From Selenomonadaceae bacterium (GTDB taxonomy: Bacteria > Bacillota > Negativicutes > Selenomonadales > Selenomonadaceae): DNA of 64,000 nucleotides. Below are positions 17,910 to 28,080 of this stretch, piece by piece. The stretch lies in assembly GCA_024698045.1 (NCBI GenBank), contig JAILRS010000028.1, positions 1 through 64,000 of the forward strand, in the 5' to 3' direction. A program made the translations under genes and the position numbers. The notes under the pieces are model-generated. The model was given only the letters and a program-made list of their open reading frames with translations, searched no databases and had not been told where the DNA came from. Position 1 is the stretch's first letter. Each line of letters opens with the position of its first letter.

Positions 17910-17938
17910 ATTATAGCACGAAAAAATTTAACCAACAA
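17910..17938 (-). promoter_or_regulatory. Promoter of the diguanylate cyclase gene
   Basis: On the minus strand, TTGTTG (17938-17933) and TATAAT (17915-17910) are 17 bp apart, and TGC immediately precedes the -10 box (extended -10). About 110 bp separate it from the ATG at 17798. Confidence 0.6.
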
Positions 17939-17991
17939 TATTGCCGACAACGTTGCCAAAAACGTTCGGACGGTGCCAAAGGAGATTTCAC

Positions 17992-18639
17992 ATGAAAAAG
18001 ATAATCGCGGTTGACGGTCCCGCGGGCGCGGGTAAAAGTACCGTTTCAAAAATTTGCGCAACAAAATTAGGTTACACGTACATCGATACGGGCGCAATGT
18101 ACAGAGCGGTCGGGCTGAAAGTTTTATCAAGCGGCAAATCCGTTGACGAAGATTTGATAATCGAAATGACGCGCGATATCAAAATAGAACTCGATGAGGC
18201 GGCACGGGTCTTCCTTGACGGGCGTGAAGTAACCAAAGAAATTCGTACACCCGAAGTCAGCCGCGCGGCATCCGATGTCGCGAAAGTCGGATTCGTACGC
18301 CAAAAGTTAACGGAACTCCAAAGACAAATGGCGGTAAGAGGTTCTGTGATAATGGACGGGCGCGATATCGGTACGCAAGTTTTGCCGAATGCGGATTTAA
18401 AAATTTTCTTGACGGCATCGGTTTCCGAACGTGCTCGCAGAAGATTCGAGGAGTTGAAACAAAAGGGCGTCGCGGCAAATTTGGCGACAATCGAAAAGGA
18501 AATAACGGCACGGGATAAACAGGATAGCGAAAGAGAAATCGCGCCGCTTGCTCAGGCGGAAGATGCCGTGTTACTCGATTCGACGACGATGACGATTGAT
18601 GAAGTAGTTGCGGAAATTTTGCGGCTGGCGAAAGATTGA
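17992..18639 (+). CDS. cmk: Cytidylate kinase
   Basis: This enzyme phosphorylates CMP and dCMP to the diphosphates in pyrimidine nucleotide metabolism. The P-loop GPAGAGKST is at residues 9-17, followed by the Cmk signature YIDTGAMYRAVGLK and the MDGRDIGTQVLPNADLKIFL block. ATG 17992 has AAAGGAGA about 8 nt upstream; the frame is open further upstream, but there is no reason to extend it. The length of 215 residues is typical. plsC follows 35 bp downstream in the same operon, an arrangement common in Firmicutes. Confidence 0.95.
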   Translation: MKKIIAVDGPAGAGKSTVSKICATKLGYTYIDTGAMYRAVGLKVLSSGKSVDEDLIIEMTRDIKIELDEAARVFLDGREVTKEIRTPEVSRAASDVAKVGFVRQKLTELQRQMAVRGSVIMDGRDIGTQVLPNADLKIFLTASVSERARRRFEELKQKGVAANLATIEKEITARDKQDSEREIAPLAQAEDAVLLDSTTMTIDEVVAEILRLAKD

Positions 18640-18674
18640 ACGGCGATTGTTAAGAGATTCAAGGAGCGAAATAA

Positions 18675-19271
18675 TTGTTCTACAAGATTTTTAAAATGCT
18701 GTGCCGATTTTGGTACGGGTTGATTCTGCGCACGAAAGTTATCGGCGCGGAAAATATCCCGAACGAAGGCGGATTTATTTTGGCAGCAAATCATTTGAGT
18801 AATTGGGATCCGCCGTTTTTGGGCACGTTCGTTAAACGTGAAGTAAATTACATGGGCAAAGAGGAATTATTTAAAAATCCCGTGATGGCTGCCGTTTGTC
18901 GTGCCCTGCATGTTTTCCCCGTAAAACGCGGAGCCGCCGATAAAACCGCGATTAAGACGGCGATAAAAATTTTGCGCGACGGAAATTGTTTGGGTATTTT
19001 CCCCGAGGGAACACGCTCGAAAACCGGCAAGATGGGTAAACCCGAAACAGGTGTAAGTTTGATTGCCGCGATGACAAAAGCTCCCGTCATTCCTGCCGCA
19101 ATCATCAATACCGAAAAAATTTTTTCGAGCGAAAAGTTTTTGCCGCGACTCGTTGTGGTTTACGGTACTCCGATAAAATTTACCGGCTCGACCAAAGATA
19201 AAGAGTCACTTGAAAATTTTGCGCAGGAAATAATGAACGAAATCGCCAAACTCAAAGAAAGTGCAGAGTAA
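18675..19271 (+). CDS. plsC: 1-acyl-sn-glycerol-3-phosphate acyltransferase
   Basis: This membrane-associated enzyme adds the second fatty acid to lysophosphatidic acid, giving phosphatidic acid for phospholipid synthesis. The catalytic HxxxxD motif is NHLSNWD (His40, Asp45), and the substrate-binding motif FPEGTRS is at residues 109-115. The protein is 198 residues, a normal size. TTG 18675 is used, with AAGGAG 8 nt upstream. It follows cmk and ends at a strong terminator. Confidence 0.94.
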   Translation: MFYKIFKMLCRFWYGLILRTKVIGAENIPNEGGFILAANHLSNWDPPFLGTFVKREVNYMGKEELFKNPVMAAVCRALHVFPVKRGAADKTAIKTAIKILRDGNCLGIFPEGTRSKTGKMGKPETGVSLIAAMTKAPVIPAAIINTEKIFSSEKFLPRLVVVYGTPIKFTGSTKDKESLENFAQEIMNEIAKLKESAE

Positions 19272-19277
19272 AAAAAT

Positions 19278-19308
19278 ATGACCGCCGATAATTGCGCGGT
19301 CATTTTTA
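19278..19308. terminator. Terminator after plsC (probably bidirectional)
   Basis: An 8-bp stem ATGACCGC (19278-19285) with GCGGTCAT (19296-19303) is followed by TTTTT. An A-run before the stem lets it serve the opposing gene that ends at 19321 as well. Confidence 0.85.
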
Positions 19309-19320
19309 TGTTAAGATATA

Positions 19321-19749
19321 TCATTGAAGAAACAATTTGTAGATTGACAATAAGTTTTCGTGAGCCGATTGCCATATCGGGATAAGCGATACGCCGAACA
19401 TCAACACCAAATTTAAAATCAAAGTTGCCACGGATTTTTTCACGACGGCATAAACCGATAAGACTGCGCAGATTCCCCAAAGCGATATTTGCCAAATTTC
19501 CGCGACAAAAACTTTGACGAATACGGCATAAGATAACGCGCCGATAGCAATCAGCACCAAGAGCGATAAGGCTAAAATCCATTTGAATCGCGGCGTCATG
19601 TGAAAAATTCCGTTACCGTTTTCGTCTTTCACTTCATCCAAAGAAGTTACGTCAAAATTGGCGTCTCCTTCGTTGCGCGGCGGTTTCGTTTCTATAATCG
19701 GTTCCTGTTCCGTCGTCGATTCGGTTTTCTTTAATTTATCTTCGTCCAT
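19321..19749 (-). CDS. Hypothetical protein with three membrane segments
   Basis: I do not recognise the family. The 142-residue product has a charged, disordered N-terminus (about residues 1-52, rich in Glu, Lys, Thr and Asp). Three hydrophobic segments follow at about 58-78, 82-101 and 106-125. A GGGGG site precedes ATG 19749 at suitable spacing. It is a single gene, with a terminator shared with plsC at its 3' end and a divergent unknown gene upstream. Real coding is likely from the start signal and the coherent membrane topology; the function is unknown. Confidence 0.7.
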   Translation of the reverse strand: MDEDKLKKTESTTEQEPIIETKPPRNEGDANFDVTSLDEVKDENGNGIFHMTPRFKWILALSLLVLIAIGALSYAVFVKVFVAEIWQISLWGICAVLSVYAVVKKSVATLILNLVLMFGVSLIPIWQSAHENLLSIYKLFLQ

Positions 19750-19828
19750 GTAATCGCCCCCTTGTTGAAATTTTAAATTGGCGGCGGCACTACGTCAAGC
19801 ATATTAATCGAAAGGAGATTGATAATTT

Positions 19829-20431
19829 GTGAATACTCCCACCGAAGAATTAAAAATAATTTTGGCGTCAATAAACAATCGCGATGAGAAAAATTTTAAC
19901 GCGCATGTCGATTTGAAATCGGTTATGGATATAGGTTACGAGGAGACGACTAATTTTTTAGCGGATAACTGCGCAAAATTCCACAAGCTTTATCCGAAAG
20001 ATTTGTTCTTCAAATTCGGCTCGACGATTCTGCGCATATACAACAAAAAATTTCGCGGCGTACATTTGGGCTTGATAAACAAGGTAATCGCGGCGTATTT
20101 TGACGGAAGTTTTGCGGAGGCCAAAAGTTTTTCTCAAACGCCGATAAAATTCATGACTGCTCATTTGGTTAGATTGCTCAAGGCGATTCATGCCGAATAC
20201 GGCGAAGAAAAAATTTCGGGCGATACGGCTACTGTTGCGGTTAAAATGATTGGTGACGGCTCCGAATACGGGCGGATGATTGACACGATAAATTTTGTCG
20301 TCGAATTCAATCGGCACGGCGAACAATGGCACATGATGAAGATAAAAAACGTCGAGGAGGTTGTGCCGAAAATTTTGGATATAGCGGAAACGTATTGGCC
20401 TTCGTCGTGGGATTTGGGCATTAAACTGTAG
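19829..20431 (+). CDS. Hypothetical cytoplasmic protein
   Basis: This 200-residue protein has no signal peptide or membrane segment. The N-terminus (LKIILASINNRDEKNFNAHV, then a conserved-looking DLKSVMD) loosely resembles small DUF2939-like domains in which a helix precedes HVD; this is a weak impression, not an assignment. The C-terminus carries beta-like segments (TVAVKMIGDG, TINFVVEFNRHGEQWHMMKI). GTG 19829 has AAAGGAG about 11 nt upstream. It lies alone between a divergent membrane protein gene and the carD promoter. Confidence 0.7.
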   Translation: MNTPTEELKIILASINNRDEKNFNAHVDLKSVMDIGYEETTNFLADNCAKFHKLYPKDLFFKFGSTILRIYNKKFRGVHLGLINKVIAAYFDGSFAEAKSFSQTPIKFMTAHLVRLLKAIHAEYGEEKISGDTATVAVKMIGDGSEYGRMIDTINFVVEFNRHGEQWHMMKIKNVEEVVPKILDIAETYWPSSWDLGIKL

Positions 20432-20471
20432 TGAATGTGAGCGGCTGAAAATACGCGCGGCGGCGTGATTG

Positions 20472-20500
20472 TTGACTTATTCCCCTATTTTTGCTATAAT
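20472..20500 (+). promoter_or_regulatory. Strong promoter of carD
   Basis: TTGACT (20472-20477) and TATAAT (20495-20500) are 17 bp apart with TGC directly before the -10 box. This is one of the best sigma-A promoter matches in the window. The start of carD lies 50 bp downstream. Confidence 0.85.
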
Positions 20501-20550
20501 CCACGCGGAAGAAGGTTGAAAATTCTTATGATTGCAAAGGGGTGGCAGAT

Positions 20551-21045
20551 TTGAAAATCGGTGATAAAGTCGTCTACCCAATGCACGGCGCCGGAGAAAT
20601 TAGCGGCATTGAAGAAAATGAAGTCGGTGGCGTTACAAGCTCGTACTACGTTTTTCATCTCCCAATGGGTAATATGAAATTGATGTTGCCCGTCGATAAG
20701 GTCGAGGAGGCAGGTTTGAGGGAATTGATTTCGCCCGAACAAGTCGACGAAGTTATCGAGGTGCTGACTGCCAAAACCGAAAACTTGCAAGGCAGTTGGA
20801 ATAAACGTTACCACACGAATTTGGATAGGCTGAAATCCGGCAACATTTTGGACGCGGCGGCAGTGGCAAGAAATTTATCGCGGCAGAATAATAAGAAAAA
20901 AATATCCAGCGGCGAAAGACGTCTGCTTGATTTGTCGCGACAGATTTTAATCAGCGAACTTGTGTATGTTTGTGACAAGACGCCCGAAGAAATTACCACA
21001 TGGGTAGATAATTTGATTGATATGCCGCCGGCTAAAGAGCAATAA
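20551..21045 (+). CDS. carD: CarD family transcriptional regulator
   Basis: CarD-type proteins bind RNA polymerase beta through an N-terminal Tudor-like domain and stabilise open promoter complexes. Here that domain starts KIGDKVVYPMHGAGEISGIE, matching the family. A helical C-terminal domain (about residues 65-160) follows. TTG 20551 is preferred because AAAGGGG lies about 8 nt upstream; a GTG at 20542 falls inside that site. The protein would be 164 residues, normal for the family. It has its own strong promoter and is followed by sstT. Confidence 0.9.
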   Translation: MKIGDKVVYPMHGAGEISGIEENEVGGVTSSYYVFHLPMGNMKLMLPVDKVEEAGLRELISPEQVDEVIEVLTAKTENLQGSWNKRYHTNLDRLKSGNILDAAAVARNLSRQNNKKKISSGERRLLDLSRQILISELVYVCDKTPEEITTWVDNLIDMPPAKEQ

Positions 21046-21123
21046 CCAATATTTGCGCATTGACTTAATCGGTTGTATAATGCAACCGTATTTTTATTTC
21101 AATTAATATAGGAGGCGGAAATT

Positions 21124-22380
21124 TTGTTATCAAAACTTACCAAGGTATACGCCGAAACAGCACTTATAAAATTAATTGCCGTTGGTCTGATTGTCGGTAT
21201 TTTATTGGCGTTATTCGTACCGGCTATTGTGCCCGTCATTTCTGTTTTCGGTAAACTTTTTGTCAACGCGTTGAAAGCTGTTGCGCCTATTTTGGTCTTC
21301 GTATTGGTCATGAACGCAATGAGTCAACGTTCCGAACAGAATGCAACAATGAAACCGATAGTGCAACTTTATGTTGTCGGAACATTTTTGGCGTCGCTGG
21401 TTGCGGTCAGTGCGTCTTTCCTCTTCCCGACACGTTTGGATTTACAAATAGATCCCGATATGACAATTACTCCGCCCGGCGGCATTGTCGAGGTTTTGCA
21501 AAATGTTATCATGAACATTGTCGATAATCCGATTCATGCCTTGACGAACGCAAATTATATCGGAATCTTGGCATGGGGTGTCATATTGGGTTTGGCTCTG
21601 CGCAATGCAGGTGACGAAGCTCACAATATCTTGAGCGATTTGGCGAAGGCTGTCACGAAAGTTGTGCAATGGGTTATCAGAATTGCGCCCTTTGGTATCA
21701 TGGGCTTGGTTGCCGATGCAATTGCCACCAGCGGCATAGATGCACTTTTAGGTTACGCAAAACTTTTGGCGGTTCTTCTCGGCGCGTTCTTCAGTGTCGC
21801 TTTAATCATGAATCCGTTAATCGTTTTCTTTAAGCTCGGTATCAATCCCTATCCGTTGGTATTCGCAACACTCAAAGAGAGCGGCATTTATGCATTCTTC
21901 ACACGTTCCAGCGCGGCGAATATTCCCGTTAACATGAGTTTATGCAAACGTTTGGGATTAAACGAAGATTTATATTCGATATCAATTCCGTTGGGCGCGA
22001 CAATCAATATGGCAGGCGCGTCGATAACGATAGCGGTGTTGAGTTTAGCTGCGGCATATACTTTGGGCATCAATGTTGATATGCCTACCGCGTTGTTGTT
22101 ATGCATTATCTCGACGGTCGGCGCATGCGGTGCTTCCGGTGTCGCGGGCGGCTCGTTACTCTTGATTCCCGTTGCCTGTTCGAGTTTCGGCATAAGCAAC
22201 GATATCGCAATGCAAGTTGTCGGCGTCGGCTTCATAATCGGTGTCTTGCAGGACTCTTGTGAAACTGCTTTGAATTCGTCAAGTGACGCGCTCTTTACCG
22301 CCACGGCGGAATTTGCCGAAAGAAAGAAACAAGGTACCCTTAAGCCTTCCGACTTGATACCTGCTCCCGAAGAAGATTAA
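21124..22380 (+). CDS. sstT: Serine/threonine:Na+ symporter SstT
   Basis: This is a dicarboxylate/amino acid:cation symporter family protein of 418 residues with about eight membrane segments. The motifs [32 protein letters not shown] and [20 protein letters not shown] are characteristic of SstT, which imports serine and threonine with sodium. TTG 21124 has GGAGGCGG about 5 nt upstream. It is followed by a terminator. Substrate assignment rests on family motifs. Confidence 0.93.
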   Translation: MLSKLTKVYAETALIKLIAVGLIVGILLALFVPAIVPVISVFGKLFVNALKAVAPILVFVLVMNAMSQRSEQNATMKPIVQLYVVGTFLASLVAVSASFLFPTRLDLQIDPDMTITPPGGIVEVLQNVIMNIVDNPIHALTNANYIGILAWGVILGLALRNAGDEAHNILSDLAKAVTKVVQWVIRIAPFGIMGLVADAIATSGIDALLGYAKLLAVLLGAFFSVALIMNPLIVFFKLGINPYPLVFATLKESGIYAFFTRSSAANIPVNMSLCKRLGLNEDLYSISIPLGATINMAGASITIAVLSLAAAYTLGINVDMPTALLLCIISTVGACGASGVAGGSLLLIPVACSSFGISNDIAMQVVGVGFIIGVLQDSCETALNSSSDALFTATAEFAERKKQGTLKPSDLIPAPEED

Positions 22381-22401
22381 AATTTTAAACGCGATAAAAA
22401 T

Positions 22402-22432
22402 AATCGGCTGTCGATAACGGCGGCCGATTTTA
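22402..22432. terminator. Terminator between sstT and an ABC ATPase gene
   Basis: AATCGGC (22402-22408) pairs with GCCGATT (22423-22429), with T-rich sequence after it and an A-rich stretch before it. It sits between convergent genes and can serve both strands. Confidence 0.75.
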
Positions 22433-22437
22433 TGTTG

Positions 22438-23214
22438 CTAAATTTTTTTGACGGGGAAAATAATTTCGTTACCGTCGGCATTTTTGAAAGTATCCGCTAC
22501 GACATTGAAGACTTCGCCCAAAGTTTCCGCCGTCAAAATTTTTTTCGGTTCGCCCGTCGCAAAAATTCCCCTGTCCTTGACGATAACAACTTCGTCGCAA
22601 TACAATCGCGCATGATTGATATCGTGCAAGACCATGATAATAGTTGTGCCGAATCTGCGATTGACATCTGCGACAATATCCATGACTTCCAATTGATGAG
22701 ATATGTCAAGATAAGTGGTCGGTTCGTCTAGCAGTAAAATTTTCGGACGCTGCGCCAAAGTCATGGCAAGCCAAGCGCGTTGACGTTCGCCGCCCGAAAG
22801 TGAGGACACTTGTCGCGATTCAAAATCCGTCAACTTCGTCAACTTCAATGCTTGCATAATTGCGTCCGTATCCTCGGAGGAATCACCGCCGAAAAATTTT
22901 CTGTGCGGAAATCTGCCGAACGAAACAAGTTGGCGGACGGTTGTATCTTGAGGTGCGTCGCGTTCTTGCGGAAGAATTGCCATGACGCGCGATAGATTTT
23001 TCCTACCCATTGCCCGAATATCCTGCCCGTCGATTGTTACCGTACCCGAAAATTTTTCGTTGAGTAAGCATAGAATTTTCAACAGCGTAGATTTTCCTGC
23101 GCCGTTCGCCCCGATTATCGCCGTGCGTTTACCTTCGGGAAAATTATATGTGACACTGCGCAGAATTTCCTTATCGCCCAATGTCACGCCGATTTTTTCC
23201 ACGGATAATTTCAC
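22438..23214 (-). CDS. ABC transporter ATP-binding protein, siderophore/iron type
   Basis: This ATPase of the FecE/FepC/FhuC type would power uptake of iron-siderophore or vitamin B12-like ligands. Walker A is GANGAGKS (residues 35-42), the signature LSGGERQR (139-146) and Walker B LLDEPTTYLD (about 161-170); LHDINHA gives the switch histidine. GTG 23214 is chosen, with GGAGG 7 nt upstream. No permease or binding-protein gene adjoins it, so its partners must be elsewhere or lost. The substrate is not determinable here. Confidence 0.88.
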   Translation of the reverse strand: MKLSVEKIGVTLGDKEILRSVTYNFPEGKRTAIIGANGAGKSTLLKILCLLNEKFSGTVTIDGQDIRAMGRKNLSRVMAILPQERDAPQDTTVRQLVSFGRFPHRKFFGGDSSEDTDAIMQALKLTKLTDFESRQVSSLSGGERQRAWLAMTLAQRPKILLLDEPTTYLDISHQLEVMDIVADVNRRFGTTIIMVLHDINHARLYCDEVVIVKDRGIFATGEPKKILTAETLGEVFNVVADTFKNADGNEIIFPVKKI

Positions 23215-23249
23215 TTTCACCCCTCCGCCGAAATTCCAAACAGAAAATA

Positions 23250-23283
23250 AAATCCCCGTCAACTTTCAACGGGGAATTTTTTT
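23250..23283. terminator. Terminator after pyrG
   Basis: TCCCCGT (23253-23259) pairs with ACGGGGA (23269-23275), with further A-T pairing and T-rich tracts on both sides. On the minus strand it lies just after the pyrG stop at 23297. Confidence 0.82.
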
Positions 23284-23296
23284 ACTGCACTAAATG

Positions 23297-24940
<1,644 letters not shown>

Positions 24941-25045
24941 TCACGGGCTTAACCTCCCCGCTAACGAACGGGTAGCTACCATGTTGACCGTATGCGCAGA
25001 AATTTCGCGCGAATATTTTTCCGAAAAACTTTTGCCGATAAAAAA

Positions 25046-25333
25046 TCATGAAGATAATTTTGTCGTTCTTGTTGTCGAACGCCTTTTTGTTTCGGGCGGA
25101 TACCAATCCGACAATCCCCATTTACCGTCTTTGACGTGCTGAAAACGGCTGTCCATATTTATCAGCGTGTAGATTTCCGAAATTGCCATTGCCTCATTTT
25201 GCACGGTCTTATTTTTTTTCCTGATAACTTCGCGAATCAAAGTCTTAAAGTAAATCGGATTATCCTTACCTGCCGCACTCAAAATTTGGTAGGCGATGTC
25301 AACTTCGCTCATGGATTTAAAATCATCTGCCAT
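25046..25333 (-). CDS. rpoE: RNA polymerase delta subunit
   Basis: The delta subunit is a Firmicute-specific RNA polymerase component that helps recycle the enzyme and sharpens promoter response to the initiating nucleotide. The 95-residue product has the HARE-HTH domain (SEVDIAYQILSAAGKDNPIYFK near the N-terminus, split around residue 30, and GKWGLSDWYP). The usual long acidic tail is missing: after about residue 80 there are only a few basic and Thr/Ser residues. It lies upstream of pyrG as in Bacillus. ATG 25333 has a GGGAGG site. Confidence 0.9.
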   Translation of the reverse strand: MADDFKSMSEVDIAYQILSAAGKDNPIYFKTLIREVIRKKNKTVQNEAMAISEIYTLINMDSRFQHVKDGKWGLSDWYPPETKRRSTTRTTKLSS

Positions 25334-25375
25334 AAATTTTCCTCCCCAAGAATTTTTTTTATTGGTTAAAGGCGA

Positions 25376-26056
25376 TTAAAACGATGCGCCCAAATTTTCA
25401 AAGGAATCGATAACGCATGCACAACCGGGTTTGATATTTTGCATGACGAAAAGCATTTTGGCTTCGGGTAAAGAAACACAGCCGCCCGACCAAGGTTTTG
25501 CGGGACCAAAGCAATGCATAAACAACGCGGCACCTTTGCCGGGAATACATTCGGAATTGTAACCCATGTTCAAGCCGTAAATGTAATGAGGATTGTAGTC
25601 GACAAGATGTTCGCTGTTGGCCGTGTCAAAATTTGCGGGAGCTTCGCGGATATCTACCAGTTGATTGTATTTGTAATTGTTATCGCCCGACCAGTAATAA
25701 TTTTCGTCAACTTGCACGTAGGGAATGGCGCAACCGGGATCTGGCGCGATGCCGAAAGCTTTATCGAATGTAAACGTGCCTACGGGAGTTTTGTTATCGC
25801 CCTCTCTTTCTTTTCCCAAACCGTTTTTGCCGATAAAGCCAGGTGTCGTCATGATTTGTTCCCATTGTCCTGCGGCATTTTTCTCGTGCATTGAAATCCA
25901 CGCCGTAGTTAATCCCAAACCTGCAACTACCACCATTTGATTGTTATAGCGCGCGGCAGGAAGGTTTTTGACCCATTCGGGCGAAGGTGTTGATGCCTGT
26001 GCCGTCTGAAAAACAAAGAGCACCAATACCGCCAATGTCAAAAAGATTTTCCGCAT
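25376..26056 (-). CDS. Secreted L,D-transpeptidase (YkuD family)
   Basis: This is a predicted periplasmic L,D-transpeptidase that could form 3-3 peptidoglycan cross-links or attach proteins to the wall. A signal peptide (about residues 1-21, ending AQA) precedes the YkuD domain. The catalytic cysteine is probably Cys193 in WSGGCVSLPE, with His181 in FMHCFGP. The usual HGxC before the nucleophile is SGGC here, a known variant. It has 226 residues, and ATG 26056 has GGGAGG upstream. argS ends 25 bp upstream, so the two may be co-transcribed. Confidence 0.87.
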   Translation of the reverse strand: MRKIFLTLAVLVLFVFQTAQASTPSPEWVKNLPAARYNNQMVVVAGLGLTTAWISMHEKNAAGQWEQIMTTPGFIGKNGLGKEREGDNKTPVGTFTFDKAFGIAPDPGCAIPYVQVDENYYWSGDNNYKYNQLVDIREAPANFDTANSEHLVDYNPHYIYGLNMGYNSECIPGKGAALFMHCFGPAKPWSGGCVSLPEAKMLFVMQNIKPGCACVIDSFENLGASF

Positions 26057-26081
26057 AACCGATTCCTCCCAAAATTATTCA

Positions 26082-27740
26082 TTACATTTTGTCGGGCGCG
26101 GATACACCCAACAAATTCAAAGCGTGTTTAATCGTGTGCTTGGTAATTTTCAGGAGAGCAAGCCGAGCTTTTGCTAAATCTTCATCAACACCTAAAATTC
26201 TGCAGTCACGGTAAAAACTGCTAAAGGTCGACGCCAAATCATAGACGTACCGCGCAATTCTCTGCGGTGCATATTCCGTCGCCGCCTTGTCGACTTCTTC
26301 GGGGTATTCAAAAATTTTGTTAATCAAATCTATTTCCGCCGAAGAATTCATCAGCGAAAATTTGGGCGCGTCGTCAATCGTCAAGCCTGCTTCTTTTGTT
26401 TGGCGGAAGATTGAACAAATACGCGCGTGAGCATATTGAATGTAGTAGACGGGATTATCGGAGCTCTGCGATTTTGCCAAATCCAAATCGAAATCAAGTT
26501 GGCTGTCGGTCGAACGCATGAGGAAGAAATAACGGGCGGCATCTGTTCCGACTTCCTCCATCAATTCGCGCATTGAAATTGCGTTGCCGGTACGTTTGCT
26601 CATCTTGACCAGTTCGCCGCCACGATACAGCGATACCATTTGCAACAGTAAAATTTTCAACTTGTCGGCATTATAACCCAACATAGTCATAGCCGCCTTG
26701 ACGCGCGGAATGTAGCCGTGATGATCTGCACCCCAAAGGTTGATTAATTCGCCGAAACCTCTGTCGAATTTATTTTTGTGGTAAGCGATATCCGCAGCAA
26801 GATAAGTAGCCTCACCGTTTGCGCGAACTACTACGCGGTCTTTATCGTCGCCGTATTTCGTACTTGCCAACCAAAGTGCGCCGTCCTTCTCGTAAATACT
26901 GCCGTTCGCCTTCAAAGTTTCGATTGCCGCGTTGACTTTATCCGGATGCAAAGTTCTTTCGCTGAACCAAACATCAAATGTCACGCGGAATTTTTCCAAA
27001 TCCTGTTTGAGCTCAAGAAGTTTATCTTCGTAAGCCAAATCGCCCAAAATTTTCAGACGTTCGTTATCGGGCAATGATAAAAATTTGTCGCCGTGTTCCG
27101 CGATAATTCTTTTCGTCGTATCGATTATATCCGCACCTTGGTAACCATCTTCGGGGAAATCAACTTCTTTGCCGAATTGCTCGAGATAACGCGCGTTGAC
27201 CGACACGGCAAGTTTATCCATCTGATTGCCTGCGTCGTTGATGTAATATTCGCTTTCGACATTGTAACCTGCTGCGCGCATGATGTTCACTATTGCGGAA
27301 CCTGCCGCCGCGCCGCGTCCGTGCCCGACGTGTAAAAGTCCCGTGGGATTTGCACTGACGTATTCGATTTGAATCGTGGTATTATTTTTATTCGGCAACT
27401 GACCGAAATTTTCCCCTGCGTCGTAAATGTCTTTCAGTTCGCGATAAATTACATCGCTCTTCAAATAAAAATTCATAAAGCCTGCGCCGGCTATTTCAAT
27501 CTTGTCGATTATATCGGAGTTAATTCGCGCCTTAATCTCCTCGGCGATTTTGCGCGGAGATGTGTGGAAAAGTTTAGCGGTCTTCATTGCGAAATTTGTT
27601 GCGAAGTCGCCGAAATCTTTTTTGGGCGGTACTTCCAATCCTACGGGCGGCAACTCCTCGACGGAATTTAATACGCCGTCTTTCATTGCCGACACGACTG
27701 CTTCATTTATCGCCGCCGTGATTTTGTCCTTACTCTGCAA
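26082..27740 (-). CDS. argS: Arginyl-tRNA synthetase
   Basis: This class I synthetase charges tRNA-Arg with arginine. The HIGH-like motif is HVGHGRGAAAG, preceded by VSANPTGLL, and the KMSKS-like motif is KMSKRTGN. The C-terminal anticodon-binding domain ends with ALNLLGV. The length of 552 residues is normal. The start is TTG 27740 with GGGGG about 9 nt upstream. I looked for a T-box leader between 27741 and 27840 and did not recognise one. Confidence 0.96.
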   Translation of the reverse strand: MQSKDKITAAINEAVVSAMKDGVLNSVEELPPVGLEVPPKKDFGDFATNFAMKTAKLFHTSPRKIAEEIKARINSDIIDKIEIAGAGFMNFYLKSDVIYRELKDIYDAGENFGQLPNKNNTTIQIEYVSANPTGLLHVGHGRGAAAGSAIVNIMRAAGYNVESEYYINDAGNQMDKLAVSVNARYLEQFGKEVDFPEDGYQGADIIDTTKRIIAEHGDKFLSLPDNERLKILGDLAYEDKLLELKQDLEKFRVTFDVWFSERTLHPDKVNAAIETLKANGSIYEKDGALWLASTKYGDDKDRVVVRANGEATYLAADIAYHKNKFDRGFGELINLWGADHHGYIPRVKAAMTMLGYNADKLKILLLQMVSLYRGGELVKMSKRTGNAISMRELMEEVGTDAARYFFLMRSTDSQLDFDLDLAKSQSSDNPVYYIQYAHARICSIFRQTKEAGLTIDDAPKFSLMNSSAEIDLINKIFEYPEEVDKAATEYAPQRIARYVYDLASTFSSFYRDCRILGVDEDLAKARLALLKITKHTIKHALNLLGVSAPDKM

Positions 27741-27917
27741 ATTTTATTCCCCCTGATGTTTTGTGACGAGCTTTTGTCTACTCCGTCTGATTTCACGAAA
27801 AGTATTCTGCGGATATTTCTTAATTCCTGCCGCCCAAACTTTTAAGTGTTAATCATAATGTAATAATGCGCTTGTTGACGTGTAAAGGTAACTAAGTTAT
27901 AATCTGCGCAGTAAAAA

Positions 27918-27999
27918 GCGGATGTGGCGGAATTGGCAGACGCGCCGGACTTAGGATCCGTTGCTTTCGGGCGTGAGGGTTCGACTCCCTCCATCCGCA
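27918..27999 (+). tRNA. tRNA-Leu (UAG)
   Basis: A cloverleaf with acceptor GCGGATG/CATCCGC, a long variable arm (TGCTTTCGGGCG region) typical of leucine tRNA, and anticodon loop CTTAGGA giving anticodon UAG. CCA is not encoded. A run of seven T residues follows and may act as a terminator. One pair at the base of the anticodon stem (27-43) is mismatched. The 339-bp gap between argS and plsY otherwise holds only this gene and the plsY leader. Confidence 0.95.
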
Positions 28000-28062
28000 T
28001 TTTTTTTACCGATTTACACGGAAAGGAAGTGACGGGCGCAAAGTTTTGGTAGGTAAGCCGAA

Positions 28063-28080
28063 ATGTTGCGCCGTTTATAA
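28063..28080 (+). other. Possible 5-codon leader ORF coupled to plsY
   Basis: ATG 28063 opens MLRRL and ends in TAA whose last A is the first base of the plsY ATG (TAATG). AGGTAAG sits 6 nt before the small ORF, while plsY itself has no ribosome binding site. This suggests termination-reinitiation coupling. It is an inference from layout only. Confidence 0.35.

Noticed and set aside
21060-21081. TTGACT and TATAAT before sstT as a promoter
   Set aside because: The two boxes are only 10 bp apart, too close for a sigma-A promoter. sstT may be read from carD or from another start.
27741-27840. Possible T-box leader in front of argS
   Set aside because: I saw no T-box core sequence, and argS is not usually T-box controlled in this group.
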